The notes: generated by a model from the sequence alone, not told the origin. A stretch of 24,252 bases of DNA from JBEIUL01 sp044356865 (GCA_044356865.1 JBIKVN010000016.1:1-24252), one strand, 5' to 3'. Shown: positions 10,051 through 18,322, counted from the stretch's first letter. Made by a program: numbers and translations.

Positions 10051-13000
10051 ATGTCCCTTCGAACCCGTCGCTTCCCTTCGCGTGATTTCACTCCGCGCGC
10101 CTCGACCCTCGCGTCGGTGCTGCTCGCGGGCACGGTCATGGGACTCGCTTCGCCCGCCGCCGCCGCGCCGCAAGTCGTGGTGGGGTGGGGCGCCACGGGT
10201 TTCTCGAACGTCGACGATCTCGCCACCGTCGTGCAGCTGGTGGGCGGCGGACTGCACACCGCCGCCCGCAAGCCGGACGGGACCGTCGCGAGCTGGGGAA
10301 GCAACAACTTCGGCCAAGGCTCGGTTCCGGCCGGCTTGGGACCGGTGGCCACGATTGCCGCCGGCGAGAATCACACGATGGCCGTGACCGCGGCGGGAAT
10401 CGTTCGTTGTTGGGGCGACAACTCCTTCGGACAATGCAACGTGCCCGCCGATTTGGGAACCGCACTGGCGGTTTCCGGCGGCAGGCGACATTCGCTGGCG
10501 TTGACCACGGGCGGTCAGGTTCGCGGCTGGGGCTCCAACTCCGCGGGACAGGCCTCGACGCCCGCTTCGGTGGGCCAGGCGTCCCGCATCGCGGCCGGCG
10601 GATTCCACTCGGTCGCGCTCCGCACGAACGGCACCGTGGCCTGCTGGGGCAACAACGCGTACGGCCAGATCACCGTCCCGTCGACGCTGGGCAACGCCGT
10701 TGCAATCGCCGCCGGCGAGTACCACACCATCGCGGTCCGCGCCGACGGCACCGTCGCCTGCTGGGGTTGGAACGAAAATGGCCAGTCGAACACGCCCGCT
10801 GGCCTCGGTTCGGTCATCGCCGTCGCCGCGGGCAGTCGGCACTCCCTGGCCCTGAAGCAGGACGGCACGGTTGTCGGCTGGGGCGCGAACCAGTTCGAGC
10901 AGATCTCGGTTCCCTTCGGCCTCACGGGGGTCACCGCCATCAGCGCCGGCCTCCAGCATTCGGTCGCGGTCCGGGGCGACGGGAGTTTCGTGTGTTGGGG
11001 ACAGACCGCACAGGGCCAGACCCGCCCGCCCCGCGAGCTCGGCGAGGTCTCGACCCTCGCCGCCAGCTTCGGCCACATCTTGGCGTTGCGTACGGACGGG
11101 ACCCTCTCGACCTGGGGCGCCGGAAACTCGCTGGCGGTGTACGCCATCCCTTCGATCCCCGTGCCGGTGACGGCGATTTCGGTGGGACAGGAGCACTCCC
11201 TCGCGCTCGGGCAGGATGGAGTCGTTCGGGCGTGGGGACAGAACACCTACGGACAGCTCAATGTCCCCACGACCCTCGGGGAAGTCGCCCAACTCGCGGG
11301 CGGCGGCTTCCACTCGCTCGTCCGACGCACCGGCGGGACGGTCGCGGCATGGGGCAGCAACATCCTGGGCCAGTGCAACGTCCCGGCCAGCCTCACCAAC
11401 GCGGCCGACATCTCGGCCGGCGCGTACCACTCGATCGCCGCGACCACCGGCGGCGGAGTCGTCTGCTGGGGGAGCAACACCGACGGGCAATCGACCCCGC
11501 CGGTCGGCTTGAGCGGCGTGACGCGGGTTGCCTCGGGGCTCGACTTCAATCTCGCCTTGCGCTCGAACGGCACGGTCGCGGCGTGGGGCAATAACTCGTT
11601 CGGCCAGACCAACGTTCCCGCTGGCCTCGCGAACGTGGTCCAGATCTCGGGAGGGAATCGGCACGCGGTCGCCCTGACCGCGGCGGGCTCGATCGTGACC
11701 TGGGGGGACTTGGGCAACGGCGTGAACCTGGTTCCGGCCAACTACGGGCCGTTTCGGCTGATCTCCGCCGGCGGCAACCGGACCGCCGCGCTCCGGGCCG
11801 ACTCGGACGGCGACGGGGTACCCGACGGGGACGACGGTTGCCCCAACGATCCGAACAAGGTTGAACCCGGCATCTGCGGCTGTTCCGTGCCCGACGATGA
11901 CCTTGACGGGGACGGAGTGATCGGATGCCTCGACAACTGTCCGTCGATCGCCAATCCGACCCAGGCCGACTGCGACTCGGACGGCGTGGGCGACGCCTGC
12001 GACGGCCCGGACCTCAACAACAACGGAACTCCCGACAACTGCGAGAGCGGGCCGCTGGTCTTCGCCGTGCCGCAAGGCTTCGCGACCGTCGCCGAGGCGG
12101 TGTCGGCGGCGCCGACGGGCTCGATCGTCCGGGTGGGACCGGGCACCTACGCCGGCAGCGTGAATCTCGGGACCAAGCAACTCGTGATCGAGGCCGCGCC
12201 GGGTTCGCCGGTGGGTTCGGTCGTACTCGACGGCACCGGCCTGTCGGGCCAGACGATCATGCGGATCACCGGCGGACAGACCTCGGCGACGGTCATCCGG
12301 GGACTGACCTTCCGCAATGGCCCGACCGGCATGCCGCTGCCCGGTTTCCCGCTGTTCCTTGTCGGCGGCGCGATGCTCGTCGACCAGGCGAGTCCGCGCA
12401 TCGAACGCTGCACCTTCGAGGACAACCGGACCCAGTACGGCGGCGCCGTTTACTTCCGCGAAAGCAGCTCGGTGGTGATCGACTGCGCCTTCCGGGGCAA
12501 TCACGCGGACCAGAACGGCGGCGGCCTGCACAGCCTGAACGGGCCGATCGCGGTCGAGAACTCGACGTTCGAGAACAACTCCGCCGGCAACTACGGCGGG
12601 GCGATCCATCTCGTGCATGGTCAGACCTTCTCCGGCGCCACCATCCGCGGCAGCGTCATCCGCCAGAACGTCGCCGCCGGAATCGGCGGCGGCATTTCGC
12701 TCGACCAGGCCACGGGCACCCCGACGAACAACCTGATCGACTGCGACATCGTCTCGAACGCGGGCGTGGGCGTCTTCGTGCTGTCGCCCGCTCCCGCCGT
12801 GGCCACCGGCTGCAACATCTGCGGCAACTCCGGGGGCGATGTCTTCGGCAACCTGATCCGTGGCATCGGCACCGGCGTGTGCAGCGATCCCGGTTGCAGC
12901 GATCCGGACGGCGACCTCATCGCCGGATGCATCGACAACTGCCCGACGACCGGCAATCCCGACCAGGAGGACGAGGACGGCGACGGGACCGGCAACGCCT

Positions 13001-16000
13001 GCGACGGCTGCCCGACCGACCCGAACAAGATCGCGCCGGGCCAGTGCGGATGCGGCATCTCGGATGCCGACGCCGACTCCGACGGCACCGCCAACTGCAA
13101 CGACGGGTGCCCCGAGGATCCCAACAAGGTCGCGCCCGGCCAGTGCGGATGCGGCATCTCGGATGCCGATGCCGACGGCGACGGCACCGCCAACTGCAAC
13201 GACGGATGCCCCGAAGATCCCAACAAGGTCGCGCCCGGCCAGTGCGGATGCGGCATCTCGGATGCCGACGCGGACGGTGACGGCACCGCCAACTGCAACG
13301 ACGGATGCCCCAACGACCCCGCGAAGGTCGCTCCCGGCATCTGCGGCTGCGGCGTGAGCGATGTCGACTCCGACGGCGATGGGACGCCGAATTGCATCGA
13401 CGGCTGCCCCAACGATCCCGCGAAGGTCGCGCCCGGAATCTGTGGCTGCGGCGTCAGCGACCTCGATTCCGACTCGGACGGCACGCCGAATTGCAACGAT
13501 GGTTGCCCCAACGATCCCGCGAAGATCGCTCCCGGCATCTGCGGTTGCGGCGTCAGCGACGCCGACTCCGACGCCGACGGCACCGCCGACTGCAACGACG
13601 GTTGCCCCAACGACCCCGCGAAGGTCGCGCCCGGAATCTGCGGCTGCGGCGTCAGCGACGCCGATTCCGACGCCGACGGAATCGCCGACTGCAACGACGG
13701 ATGTCCCAACGACCCCGCGAAGGTCGCTCCCGGAATCTGCGGCTGCGGCGTTAGCGATGTCGATACCGACGGCGACCAGACGGCCGACTGCAACGACGAC
13801 TGTCCGAACGACGCGAACAAGACCGAGCCCGGGATCTGCGGCTGCGGTGTCAGCGACGTCGACTCCGATGCCGACGGCACCGCCGACTGCAACGACGGCT
13901 GCCCCAACGACCCCGCCAAGGTCGCTCCCGGGATCTGCGGCTGCGGCGTCAGCGACGCCGACTCCGACGCGGACGGCACCGCCGACTGCAACGACGGTTG
14001 CCCGAACGACCCCGCCAAGGTCGCGCCCGGCGTCTGCGGCTGCGGCATCAGCGACGCCGACTCCGACGCAGACGGCATCGCCGACTGCAACGACGGTTGC
14101 CCGAACGACCCCGCGAAGGTCGAGCCCGGCCTCTGCGGCTGCGGCGTGGCCGACACCGACTCGGACGGCGACTCGGTGCCGGACTGCAACGACAATTGCG
14201 ATTTCACCGGCAATCCGAACCAGGTCGATGCCGACGGCGACGGGATCGGGGACTCGTGCGACAACTGCGTGAACATCGCCAATCCGGGGCAGGCGAATGC
14301 AGACGGTGATTCCGCCGGCGACGCGTGCGACAACTGCGTCGACACCGCCAATCCCGACCAGGCCGACATCGATTCCGACGGGATCGGAAACGCGTGCGAA
14401 ACGGCCGACTTCCTCGGATGGACGAAGGACGCCACCGATCTCCCCGGCGGCAAGATCCGCACCGAGGTCTTCGCGGTGATGTCCGGCGTGAACGGGACCG
14501 TGCTGAACGCGTTCCGCCCCCACGGCGCTCCCGGCGATCTCGGGGCGGGACGATTCCAGCACGTCGATCTGCTCAACGGAAACAGCCCAAGCACCACGGC
14601 CGGATCGTGGTCTCCGCAACTTCTCCAACCGACGAACGCCGCGATCGACTCGTGGGTCACGATCGGCGGCACCGTCGGAAGCTTCGGTAACTCGACGGTG
14701 GCCGATCCGGGCTGGGGCGCTCCGGCCTTCAACCAGCCGGGCATTCCGGACGGCCCGAGCGTGGGGGTAGCCGGCTGGTTCAACCAGAATCCCCCCAACC
14801 TGCAGGGCCGGGTCGATCCGGCTTCGATGCGCACGAGCGTGATGCACTTCGTGGCCGACGCGGGCTTCTCGGCACAGCTCGTCCTCGAGCTCGGCTACAA
14901 CCGCGGCCTCGCCACCCTGACCTCCTTCGGCGGCGGTTCGTTCGTGCTGGGCGATCCGGACGGCGACTACGACGGCGACGGCGCTGCGAACGCCGTCGAC
15001 AACTGCCCGACGGCCGCCAATTCGGGCCAGGCCGACTGCGACTCGGACGGCGTGGGCGACGCCTGCGAGACCGACCCCGACATCAACCTGAACGGAGTTC
15101 TCGACAACTGCGAGCCGCCCGGCCCGCTGGTGTTCGAGTTCCCCGCGAACTTCGACTCGGTGCAGGCGGCGATCGCCGCGGCCCCGAACGGCTCGATCAT
15201 CCGTCTCGCGGCGGGCACCTTCGCCCAGCGGATCGACCTGGCCGGGAAGAACCTCGTCGTCGAGGGCACGACCTCGGGCGACAGCCTGACGATCCTCGAC
15301 GGCGCTTCGCTCGGGGCCGGATCGCTCGTGAAGGCGGTCGCGGGCGAGAACCCGACGGCCGTGATTCGCAACCTCGTCCTCCGCAACGCCGCGGGCGGCA
15401 CCGCCGTACCGGGCGAACCGGACATCGAGGGCGGTGCGGGCCTCGCGATCATCGGATCGAGCCCGACGATCGAGAACGTCACGATCGAGTGGTGCGCGGC
15501 CGACGTCGGGGCCGGCATCCTGCTCGTGGACAGCTCGTCGCGCCTCGCGACGGTCACCATCCGCGAATGCGACGCCGCGATCGACGGTGGCGGCGCGATC
15601 GCCATCGGCGGCGCGGCCCGCTTCGAGAACCTCGCCCTCGACGGCAACGCCGCGGGCGGGTTCGGCGGCGGGCTCGCGTTCGAGGGCGGAAACCCGATGA
15701 TCGACGGCGGCGTGGTCACCGCGAACACCGGCGGCACGGGCGGAGGCCTCAGCTTCCTGACCGCGGGCGGCGGCGAATCGCTACGGCTCGAGGACGTCGC
15801 GATCATCGGCAACTTCGCCACCGTCGCTTGGGGTGGCGTATGGATCTCGCCGGGCTTCGCCGCGACCCTGACGCTGCTTGGCACGGAGATCTGCGAGAAC
15901 GTGCCCGGAAACCTCAATGTTCCGGGCTGGACCGACCTTGGCGGCAACGACCTCTGCTCGTGCCCGGGCGACATCAACGGCGACGGCATCGTCAACGCGG

Positions 16001-16137
16001 CCGACGTGGCCAGCCTGCTCGCGGCGTGGGGACCGTGCACCGGCGGAACGTGCTCGCTCGCCGACTTCAACTTCGACGGCGTCGTGAACGCCAACGACAT
16101 CGCCGTGGTGCTCGGGGCGTGGGGGGCGTGTCCGTAA
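10051..16137 (+). CDS. 2028-residue RCC1-propeller / beta-helix / TSP3 / dockerin-like secreted giant
   Basis: The N-terminus (long basic n-region, hydrophobic core, ASPAAAAP) is a probable signal peptide; its RR lacks a good Tat consensus. Residues 41-584 are RCC1-type repeats of about 39 residues (H-S-x-A-L...G-T-V-x-x-W-G-x-N...G-Q). Next come TSP3 loops (585-666), beta-helix type 1 (667-945), TSP3, twelve 33-residue units with four cysteines each (985-1380), TSP3, an A domain (1451-1630), TSP3, beta-helix type 2 (1691-1965) and a dockerin-like tail (1969-2028) ending WGACP. From beta-helix 1 onward the order copies the two genes at the left of the window, so the RCC1 part looks like an exchanged N-terminal module. 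RCC1 repeats usually form seven-bladed propellers for protein binding. A role in surface adhesion or matrix assembly is inference. It is followed after 34 bases by the kelch gene, probably in one transcript. Confidence 0.92.
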   Translation: MSLRTRRFPSRDFTPRASTLASVLLAGTVMGLASPAAAAPQVVVGWGATGFSNVDDLATVVQLVGGGLHTAARKPDGTVASWGSNNFGQGSVPAGLGPVATIAAGENHTMAVTAAGIVRCWGDNSFGQCNVPADLGTALAVSGGRRHSLALTTGGQVRGWGSNSAGQASTPASVGQASRIAAGGFHSVALRTNGTVACWGNNAYGQITVPSTLGNAVAIAAGEYHTIAVRADGTVACWGWNENGQSNTPAGLGSVIAVAAGSRHSLALKQDGTVVGWGANQFEQISVPFGLTGVTAISAGLQHSVAVRGDGSFVCWGQTAQGQTRPPRELGEVSTLAASFGHILALRTDGTLSTWGAGNSLAVYAIPSIPVPVTAISVGQEHSLALGQDGVVRAWGQNTYGQLNVPTTLGEVAQLAGGGFHSLVRRTGGTVAAWGSNILGQCNVPASLTNAADISAGAYHSIAATTGGGVVCWGSNTDGQSTPPVGLSGVTRVASGLDFNLALRSNGTVAAWGNNSFGQTNVPAGLANVVQISGGNRHAVALTAAGSIVTWGDLGNGVNLVPANYGPFRLISAGGNRTAALRADSDGDGVPDGDDGCPNDPNKVEPGICGCSVPDDDLDGDGVIGCLDNCPSIANPTQADCDSDGVGDACDGPDLNNNGTPDNCESGPLVFAVPQGFATVAEAVSAAPTGSIVRVGPGTYAGSVNLGTKQLVIEAAPGSPVGSVVLDGTGLSGQTIMRITGGQTSATVIRGLTFRNGPTGMPLPGFPLFLVGGAMLVDQASPRIERCTFEDNRTQYGGAVYFRESSSVVIDCAFRGNHADQNGGGLHSLNGPIAVENSTFENNSAGNYGGAIHLVHGQTFSGATIRGSVIRQNVAAGIGGGISLDQATGTPTNNLIDCDIVSNAGVGVFVLSPAPAVATGCNICGNSGGDVFGNLIRGIGTGVCSDPGCSDPDGDLIAGCIDNCPTTGNPDQEDEDGDGTGNACDGCPTDPNKIAPGQCGCGISDADADSDGTANCNDGCPEDPNKVAPGQCGCGISDADADGDGTANCNDGCPEDPNKVAPGQCGCGISDADADGDGTANCNDGCPNDPAKVAPGICGCGVSDVDSDGDGTPNCIDGCPNDPAKVAPGICGCGVSDLDSDSDGTPNCNDGCPNDPAKIAPGICGCGVSDADSDADGTADCNDGCPNDPAKVAPGICGCGVSDADSDADGIADCNDGCPNDPAKVAPGICGCGVSDVDTDGDQTADCNDDCPNDANKTEPGICGCGVSDVDSDADGTADCNDGCPNDPAKVAPGICGCGVSDADSDADGTADCNDGCPNDPAKVAPGVCGCGISDADSDADGIADCNDGCPNDPAKVEPGLCGCGVADTDSDGDSVPDCNDNCDFTGNPNQVDADGDGIGDSCDNCVNIANPGQANADGDSAGDACDNCVDTANPDQADIDSDGIGNACETADFLGWTKDATDLPGGKIRTEVFAVMSGVNGTVLNAFRPHGAPGDLGAGRFQHVDLLNGNSPSTTAGSWSPQLLQPTNAAIDSWVTIGGTVGSFGNSTVADPGWGAPAFNQPGIPDGPSVGVAGWFNQNPPNLQGRVDPASMRTSVMHFVADAGFSAQLVLELGYNRGLATLTSFGGGSFVLGDPDGDYDGDGAANAVDNCPTAANSGQADCDSDGVGDACETDPDINLNGVLDNCEPPGPLVFEFPANFDSVQAAIAAAPNGSIIRLAAGTFAQRIDLAGKNLVVEGTTSGDSLTILDGASLGAGSLVKAVAGENPTAVIRNLVLRNAAGGTAVPGEPDIEGGAGLAIIGSSPTIENVTIEWCAADVGAGILLVDSSSRLATVTIRECDAAIDGGGAIAIGGAARFENLALDGNAAGGFGGGLAFEGGNPMIDGGVVTANTGGTGGGLSFLTAGGGESLRLEDVAIIGNFATVAWGGVWISPGFAATLTLLGTEICENVPGNLNVPGWTDLGGNDLCSCPGDINGDGIVNAADVASLLAAWGPCTGGTCSLADFNFDGVVNANDIAVVLGAWGACP
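10171..11802 (+). repeat. RCC1-type repeat array, 13 full units plus two half units
   Basis: Residues 41-584 of the giant. Thirteen complete units of about 39 residues follow the pattern G-x-x-H-S-x-A-L-x-x-x-G-T-V-x-x-W-G-x-N-x-x-G-Q-x-x-V-P. The array opens with the second half of a unit (VVVGWG...) and closes with the first half (GGNRTAALRAD), which together make a fourteenth blade. Unit 8 is degenerate, with no GQ. Confidence 0.85.
13003..14190 (+). repeat. Twelve tandem 99-base units (33 residues each), coding
   Basis: Twelve head-to-tail units of exactly 99 bases with no spacer, all in frame. Consensus begins DGCPNDPAKVAPGICGCG and continues with three or four D-x-D calcium-type pairs, ending in C-N; cysteines sit at unit positions 3, 15, 17 and 32. 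Units 1-3 form a subfamily (PGQCGCGISDADAD); units 4-12 form another (PGICGCGVSD). Units 2 and 3 are identical in protein but differ at five synonymous positions. A single diverged unit of the same type lies at 11833-11931, before the first beta-helix. Confidence 0.95.
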
Positions 16138-16492
16138 CTCCGTTCCGCCGTCGATTCCGGGAAACGAACGCTTGCCTCACTCGCTCTTCTGCCTCGCGGC
16201 GTTCCTCGCCCTCGTCTCCCCCGCCCTCGCCCAGACCTGTGGCCAAGGATGGAGCTTTCGCGTCGGCGGCAGCCCGGGCGGATACGAGATCTGCTACGAC
16301 GAGGCTCGGGAACGCACGGTGCTCTTCAGCGACACCGTCACCTACGAGTGGGACGGGCTCGCGTGGACGGTCGTCGCGACTTCGGGTCCGCCGACCCGGG
16401 GGGCCGGCGCGATGGTGTACGACCCGGTCGGCCAGCGCTGCCTCCTGTTCGGCGGCTACTCGTCGCAGGGGGCCCGGAAGGACCTCTGGTCT

Positions 16493-16495
16493 TAG
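16493..16495 (+). other. In-frame TAG stop inside the kelch gene
   Basis: The codon lies between ...KDLWS and LVHGGW... in one uninterrupted frame. A single base change from TGG (Trp) gives TAG. Kelch-type sequence continues without a frame change, so a frameshift is not involved. Confidence 0.85.
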
Positions 16496-16881
16496 TTGGT
16501 CCACGGCGGCTGGCCGGGATCCGGTTCGCTGCTCACCGACACCCTCGAGTGGAACCCCGCGACGAACTCCTGGCAGCGGTGGGCGACGGGTCCGATCGGC
16601 CATCGCTACGCCCACCGCATGGCCTATGACGAGGCGCGACAGCAGGTGATCCTGCACGGCGGCTACTACTTCTGGAATCGCAACGACACCTGGCGCTGGA
16701 ACGGGGCGACCTGGACGCAGGTCTCGTCGGGCGGACCCGCCCGATATGTGTTCGGCATGACCTACGACAGCCATCGCGAGCGAATCGTGCTGCACGGGGG
16801 AACCACCTGCTGCAACGAGGTCGAGTATGGCCAGACCTGGATCTGGAACGGCGATGCGTGGAGCCTCTGCCCGGTCGAGGG

Positions 16882-16889
16882 CCCCCCCC
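16882..16889 (+). repeat. Run of eight cytosines within the kelch gene
   Basis: C8 flanked by G runs (GGG before, GGGG after), encoding part of E-G-P-P-R-G. The frame is kept at eight. Tracts of this kind are prone to replication slippage and sequencing error. Confidence 0.9.
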
Positions 16890-17219
16890 GGGGCTATATG
16901 AACATCGCCTACGACCGCGACCGACAGGTCATGGTCTTGCCCGGCGGCATGGGACCTTCCCCGTCCGGACGCACCTACATGGCCGAGACCTGGGAGCTTC
17001 GGATGGGCGATCCGTGCCCGGCCGACCTCGATCGCGACGGGACGGTGGCCGCCGAAGATCTCGCGGCGGTCCTCTTCGCGTGGGGGATGGTCGGCGGAAA
17101 GGCCGGAGCGGCGGACATCGACCGGAGCGGCACGGTCGATGCCTCGGACCTCTCGGCAGTGCTGGCCGGCTGGGGCGAGTGCCCGTGAAAGGATCGAACC
17201 GGATCGGCAGCGATTGAAT

Positions 17220-17244
17220 CGAGGCGGTTCGACGATCCGCCTCG
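17220..17244 (+). terminator. Hairpin, possible terminator after the kelch gene
   Basis: CGAGGCGG (17220-17227) and CCGCCTCG (17237-17244) form a perfect 8-bp stem with a nine-base loop, 32 bases after the kelch stop codon. No T-run follows, so termination is uncertain. Confidence 0.45.
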
Positions 17245-17607
17245 GACGATGGGGGTTCTGGCGTTCAGCCTGGCCAGCCCGTGGCACCGGGATTCGCTGG
17301 CCTCATCCGCGACGCCGTACTCCTCGCCGACGCCCGCAGTCCTTGACCCGACGCGCGAAAGGGACGACGTACCCATCGCTCGAGTCGCCGCGACCGGTAA
17401 TCGCTTCACAGCCTCTCGGACGCGGGCGTGCATCCGACCTCCCCGCCCCCCGCCCGCATGCTCCGCATAACCCGTAAATCGCGTGCAGAACGCACGATTC
17501 GCTTGCTTCCCCCGCCGGCGCGTCATATTCCGCTCGTGAACGTCGTCGGCCCCGGCCGCGGCGGGAACACGTCCGGCACCACGTTGGTGACGGGCCCCAC
17601 ATGGAAC

Positions 17608-17613
17608 GGGAGG
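17608..17613 (+). promoter_or_regulatory. Ribosome binding site of the stand-alone A-domain gene
   Basis: GGGAGG lies eight bases before ATG 17622. This favours that start over the in-frame ATG at 17601, which would place the site inside the coding region. Confidence 0.65.
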
Positions 17614-17621
17614 TTAAGGGA

Positions 17622-18278
17622 ATGATGAAGAAGATCACCATGGCTGCGCTCATCGCGGGCGCGGCGGCCGCGTCGGCCAACGCCGCCTTCGTCGGCATGA
17701 ACGTCGTCTCGAACACGGTCACCCAGGGCGCGGACACGTTCTACGTGTTCAAGGTCTACGCGAAGTTCAACAACGCCAACGACACCGTGCTCAACGCCTA
17801 CGGCATGAACAACCTTGCCGCGGGCTCTTTCTGGCACAACGACTTCCTCTCGGGTCCGAGCGGCTCGACCGTCGCCGGCACCTGGAGCCCGACGCTCGTT
17901 CCGGCCCCGAACGCGGCCCTCGACAGCTGGGTCACCATCGGCGGCAACGCCGGCGACTTCGGCAACTCGACCGCGTCCGACCCCAACTGGGGCACGCCCG
18001 GCTTCAATCAGGCGGGCGTCCCGGCGAACGCCGGATGGTTCAACCAGAACCCGCCGAACCTGCAGGGCCGCGTGAACGCCAACACCCTCCAGACGCTCCT
18101 CGCCCAGTTCGTCTTCAAGAACACGATCGTCGGCTTCAGCACGCCGATCACCATCGGGTTCAACCAGGGCATCGGCACCGCCGCCCAGTTCGCGACCGGC
18201 TCGTTCGCGGTGCCCGCTCCGGGCGCCATCGCCCTCCTCGGCCTCGCCGGCCTCGCCGGCCGTCGCCGCCGGGCCTGA
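17622..18278 (+). CDS. Stand-alone A-domain protein with PEP-CTERM-type sorting tail
   Basis: 218 residues. The signal peptide (MMKKITMAALIAGAAAASANA) is followed at once by a complete A domain (about 22-195), with the signature motifs V-L-N-A-Y, F-W-H-N-D-F-L, A-G-T-W-S-P-T-L, V-T-I-G-G and N-P-P-N-L-Q-G-R. The last 22 residues (197-218) are a PEP-CTERM-like tail: VPAPG, a hydrophobic stretch, then RRRR. Such tails are handled by exosortase-type sorting systems in bacteria that make exopolysaccharide (family knowledge). It lacks the dockerin-like tail of its larger relatives. By eye it is about three-quarters identical to the first A domain of the gene at 3008, including signal-peptide placement. 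It is flanked by a 433-base gap and a strong terminator, so it is probably a single-gene unit. The biochemical role of the domain is unknown to me. Confidence 0.93.
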   Translation: MMKKITMAALIAGAAAASANAAFVGMNVVSNTVTQGADTFYVFKVYAKFNNANDTVLNAYGMNNLAAGSFWHNDFLSGPSGSTVAGTWSPTLVPAPNAALDSWVTIGGNAGDFGNSTASDPNWGTPGFNQAGVPANAGWFNQNPPNLQGRVNANTLQTLLAQFVFKNTIVGFSTPITIGFNQGIGTAAQFATGSFAVPAPGAIALLGLAGLAGRRRRA

Positions 18279-18322
18279 TCCGGAACCCTTCCAGGTCCGA
18301 TCGCACCTTGCAGAGACCCATC

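Larger units (their letters stand above)
16172..17188 (+). pseudogene. Kelch-repeat secreted protein with dockerin-like tail, interrupted by in-frame TAG
   Basis: A single reading frame runs from a TTG start at 16172 (signal peptide MPHSLFCLAAFLALVSPALA) to a TGA at 17188, broken only by TAG at codon 108. Both sides carry kelch/galactose-oxidase-like blades: G-x-R-x-x-x-x-M-x-Y-D...V-x-x-x-G-G...T-W-x-W-x-x-x-x-W. The downstream part ends in a paired EF-hand dockerin-like tail (282-338) closing on WGECP. A TGG-to-TAG change would explain the break and would restore a W-S-W pattern typical of kelch blades. The intact length would be 338 residues. The upstream fragment alone (107 residues) lacks most blades and the tail. 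Alternatives are sequencing error or stop read-through. No good ribosome site precedes a restart after the stop. It follows the RCC1 giant by 34 bases, so it is probably in the same transcript. Confidence 0.75.
17189..17621. other. Intergenic region of 433 bases
   Basis: This gap separates the broken kelch gene from the stand-alone A-domain gene. It holds the hairpin at 17220-17244 and the ribosome site at 17608-17613. A weak promoter-like pair (TTGCTT 17503-17508, CATATT 17524-17529, spacer 15) is the best seen before the next gene, but it is not convincing. No credible gene: the open frames here are Arg/Pro/Ser-rich and look non-coding. Confidence 0.6.

Noticed and set aside
10051..10110. 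Twin-arginine (Tat) export signal on the giant
   Set aside because: The T-R-R-F-P sequence lacks the expected residue spacing after the arginine pair and a second T-R-R-style context; a long-n-region Sec signal is more likely.
9920..10387. Small open frame in the leader of the giant, beginning M-I-D-K-S-E-G-D
   Set aside because: Its first ATG lies inside the predicted -10 element, it has no ribosome site, and beyond 10051 it becomes an Arg/Pro-rich shadow of the giant.
13003..14190. CRISPR-like regular repeats
   Set aside because: The 99-base units have no spacers, stay in frame and differ mostly by substitutions that leave the protein unchanged: a coding protein repeat.
9955..14847. Very long open frame on the minus strand opposite the RCC1 giant (1630 codons)
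   Set aside because: It is the antisense shadow of a G+C-rich repetitive gene; its product is a monotonous V/G/A/D/R-rich string without motifs, while the plus strand has a signal peptide, domains and a ribosome site.
17249..17470. 73-codon open frame in the 17189-17621 gap
   Set aside because: No ribosome site, no recognisable features, and a Ser/Pro/Arg-rich composition typical of chance frames in this DNA.
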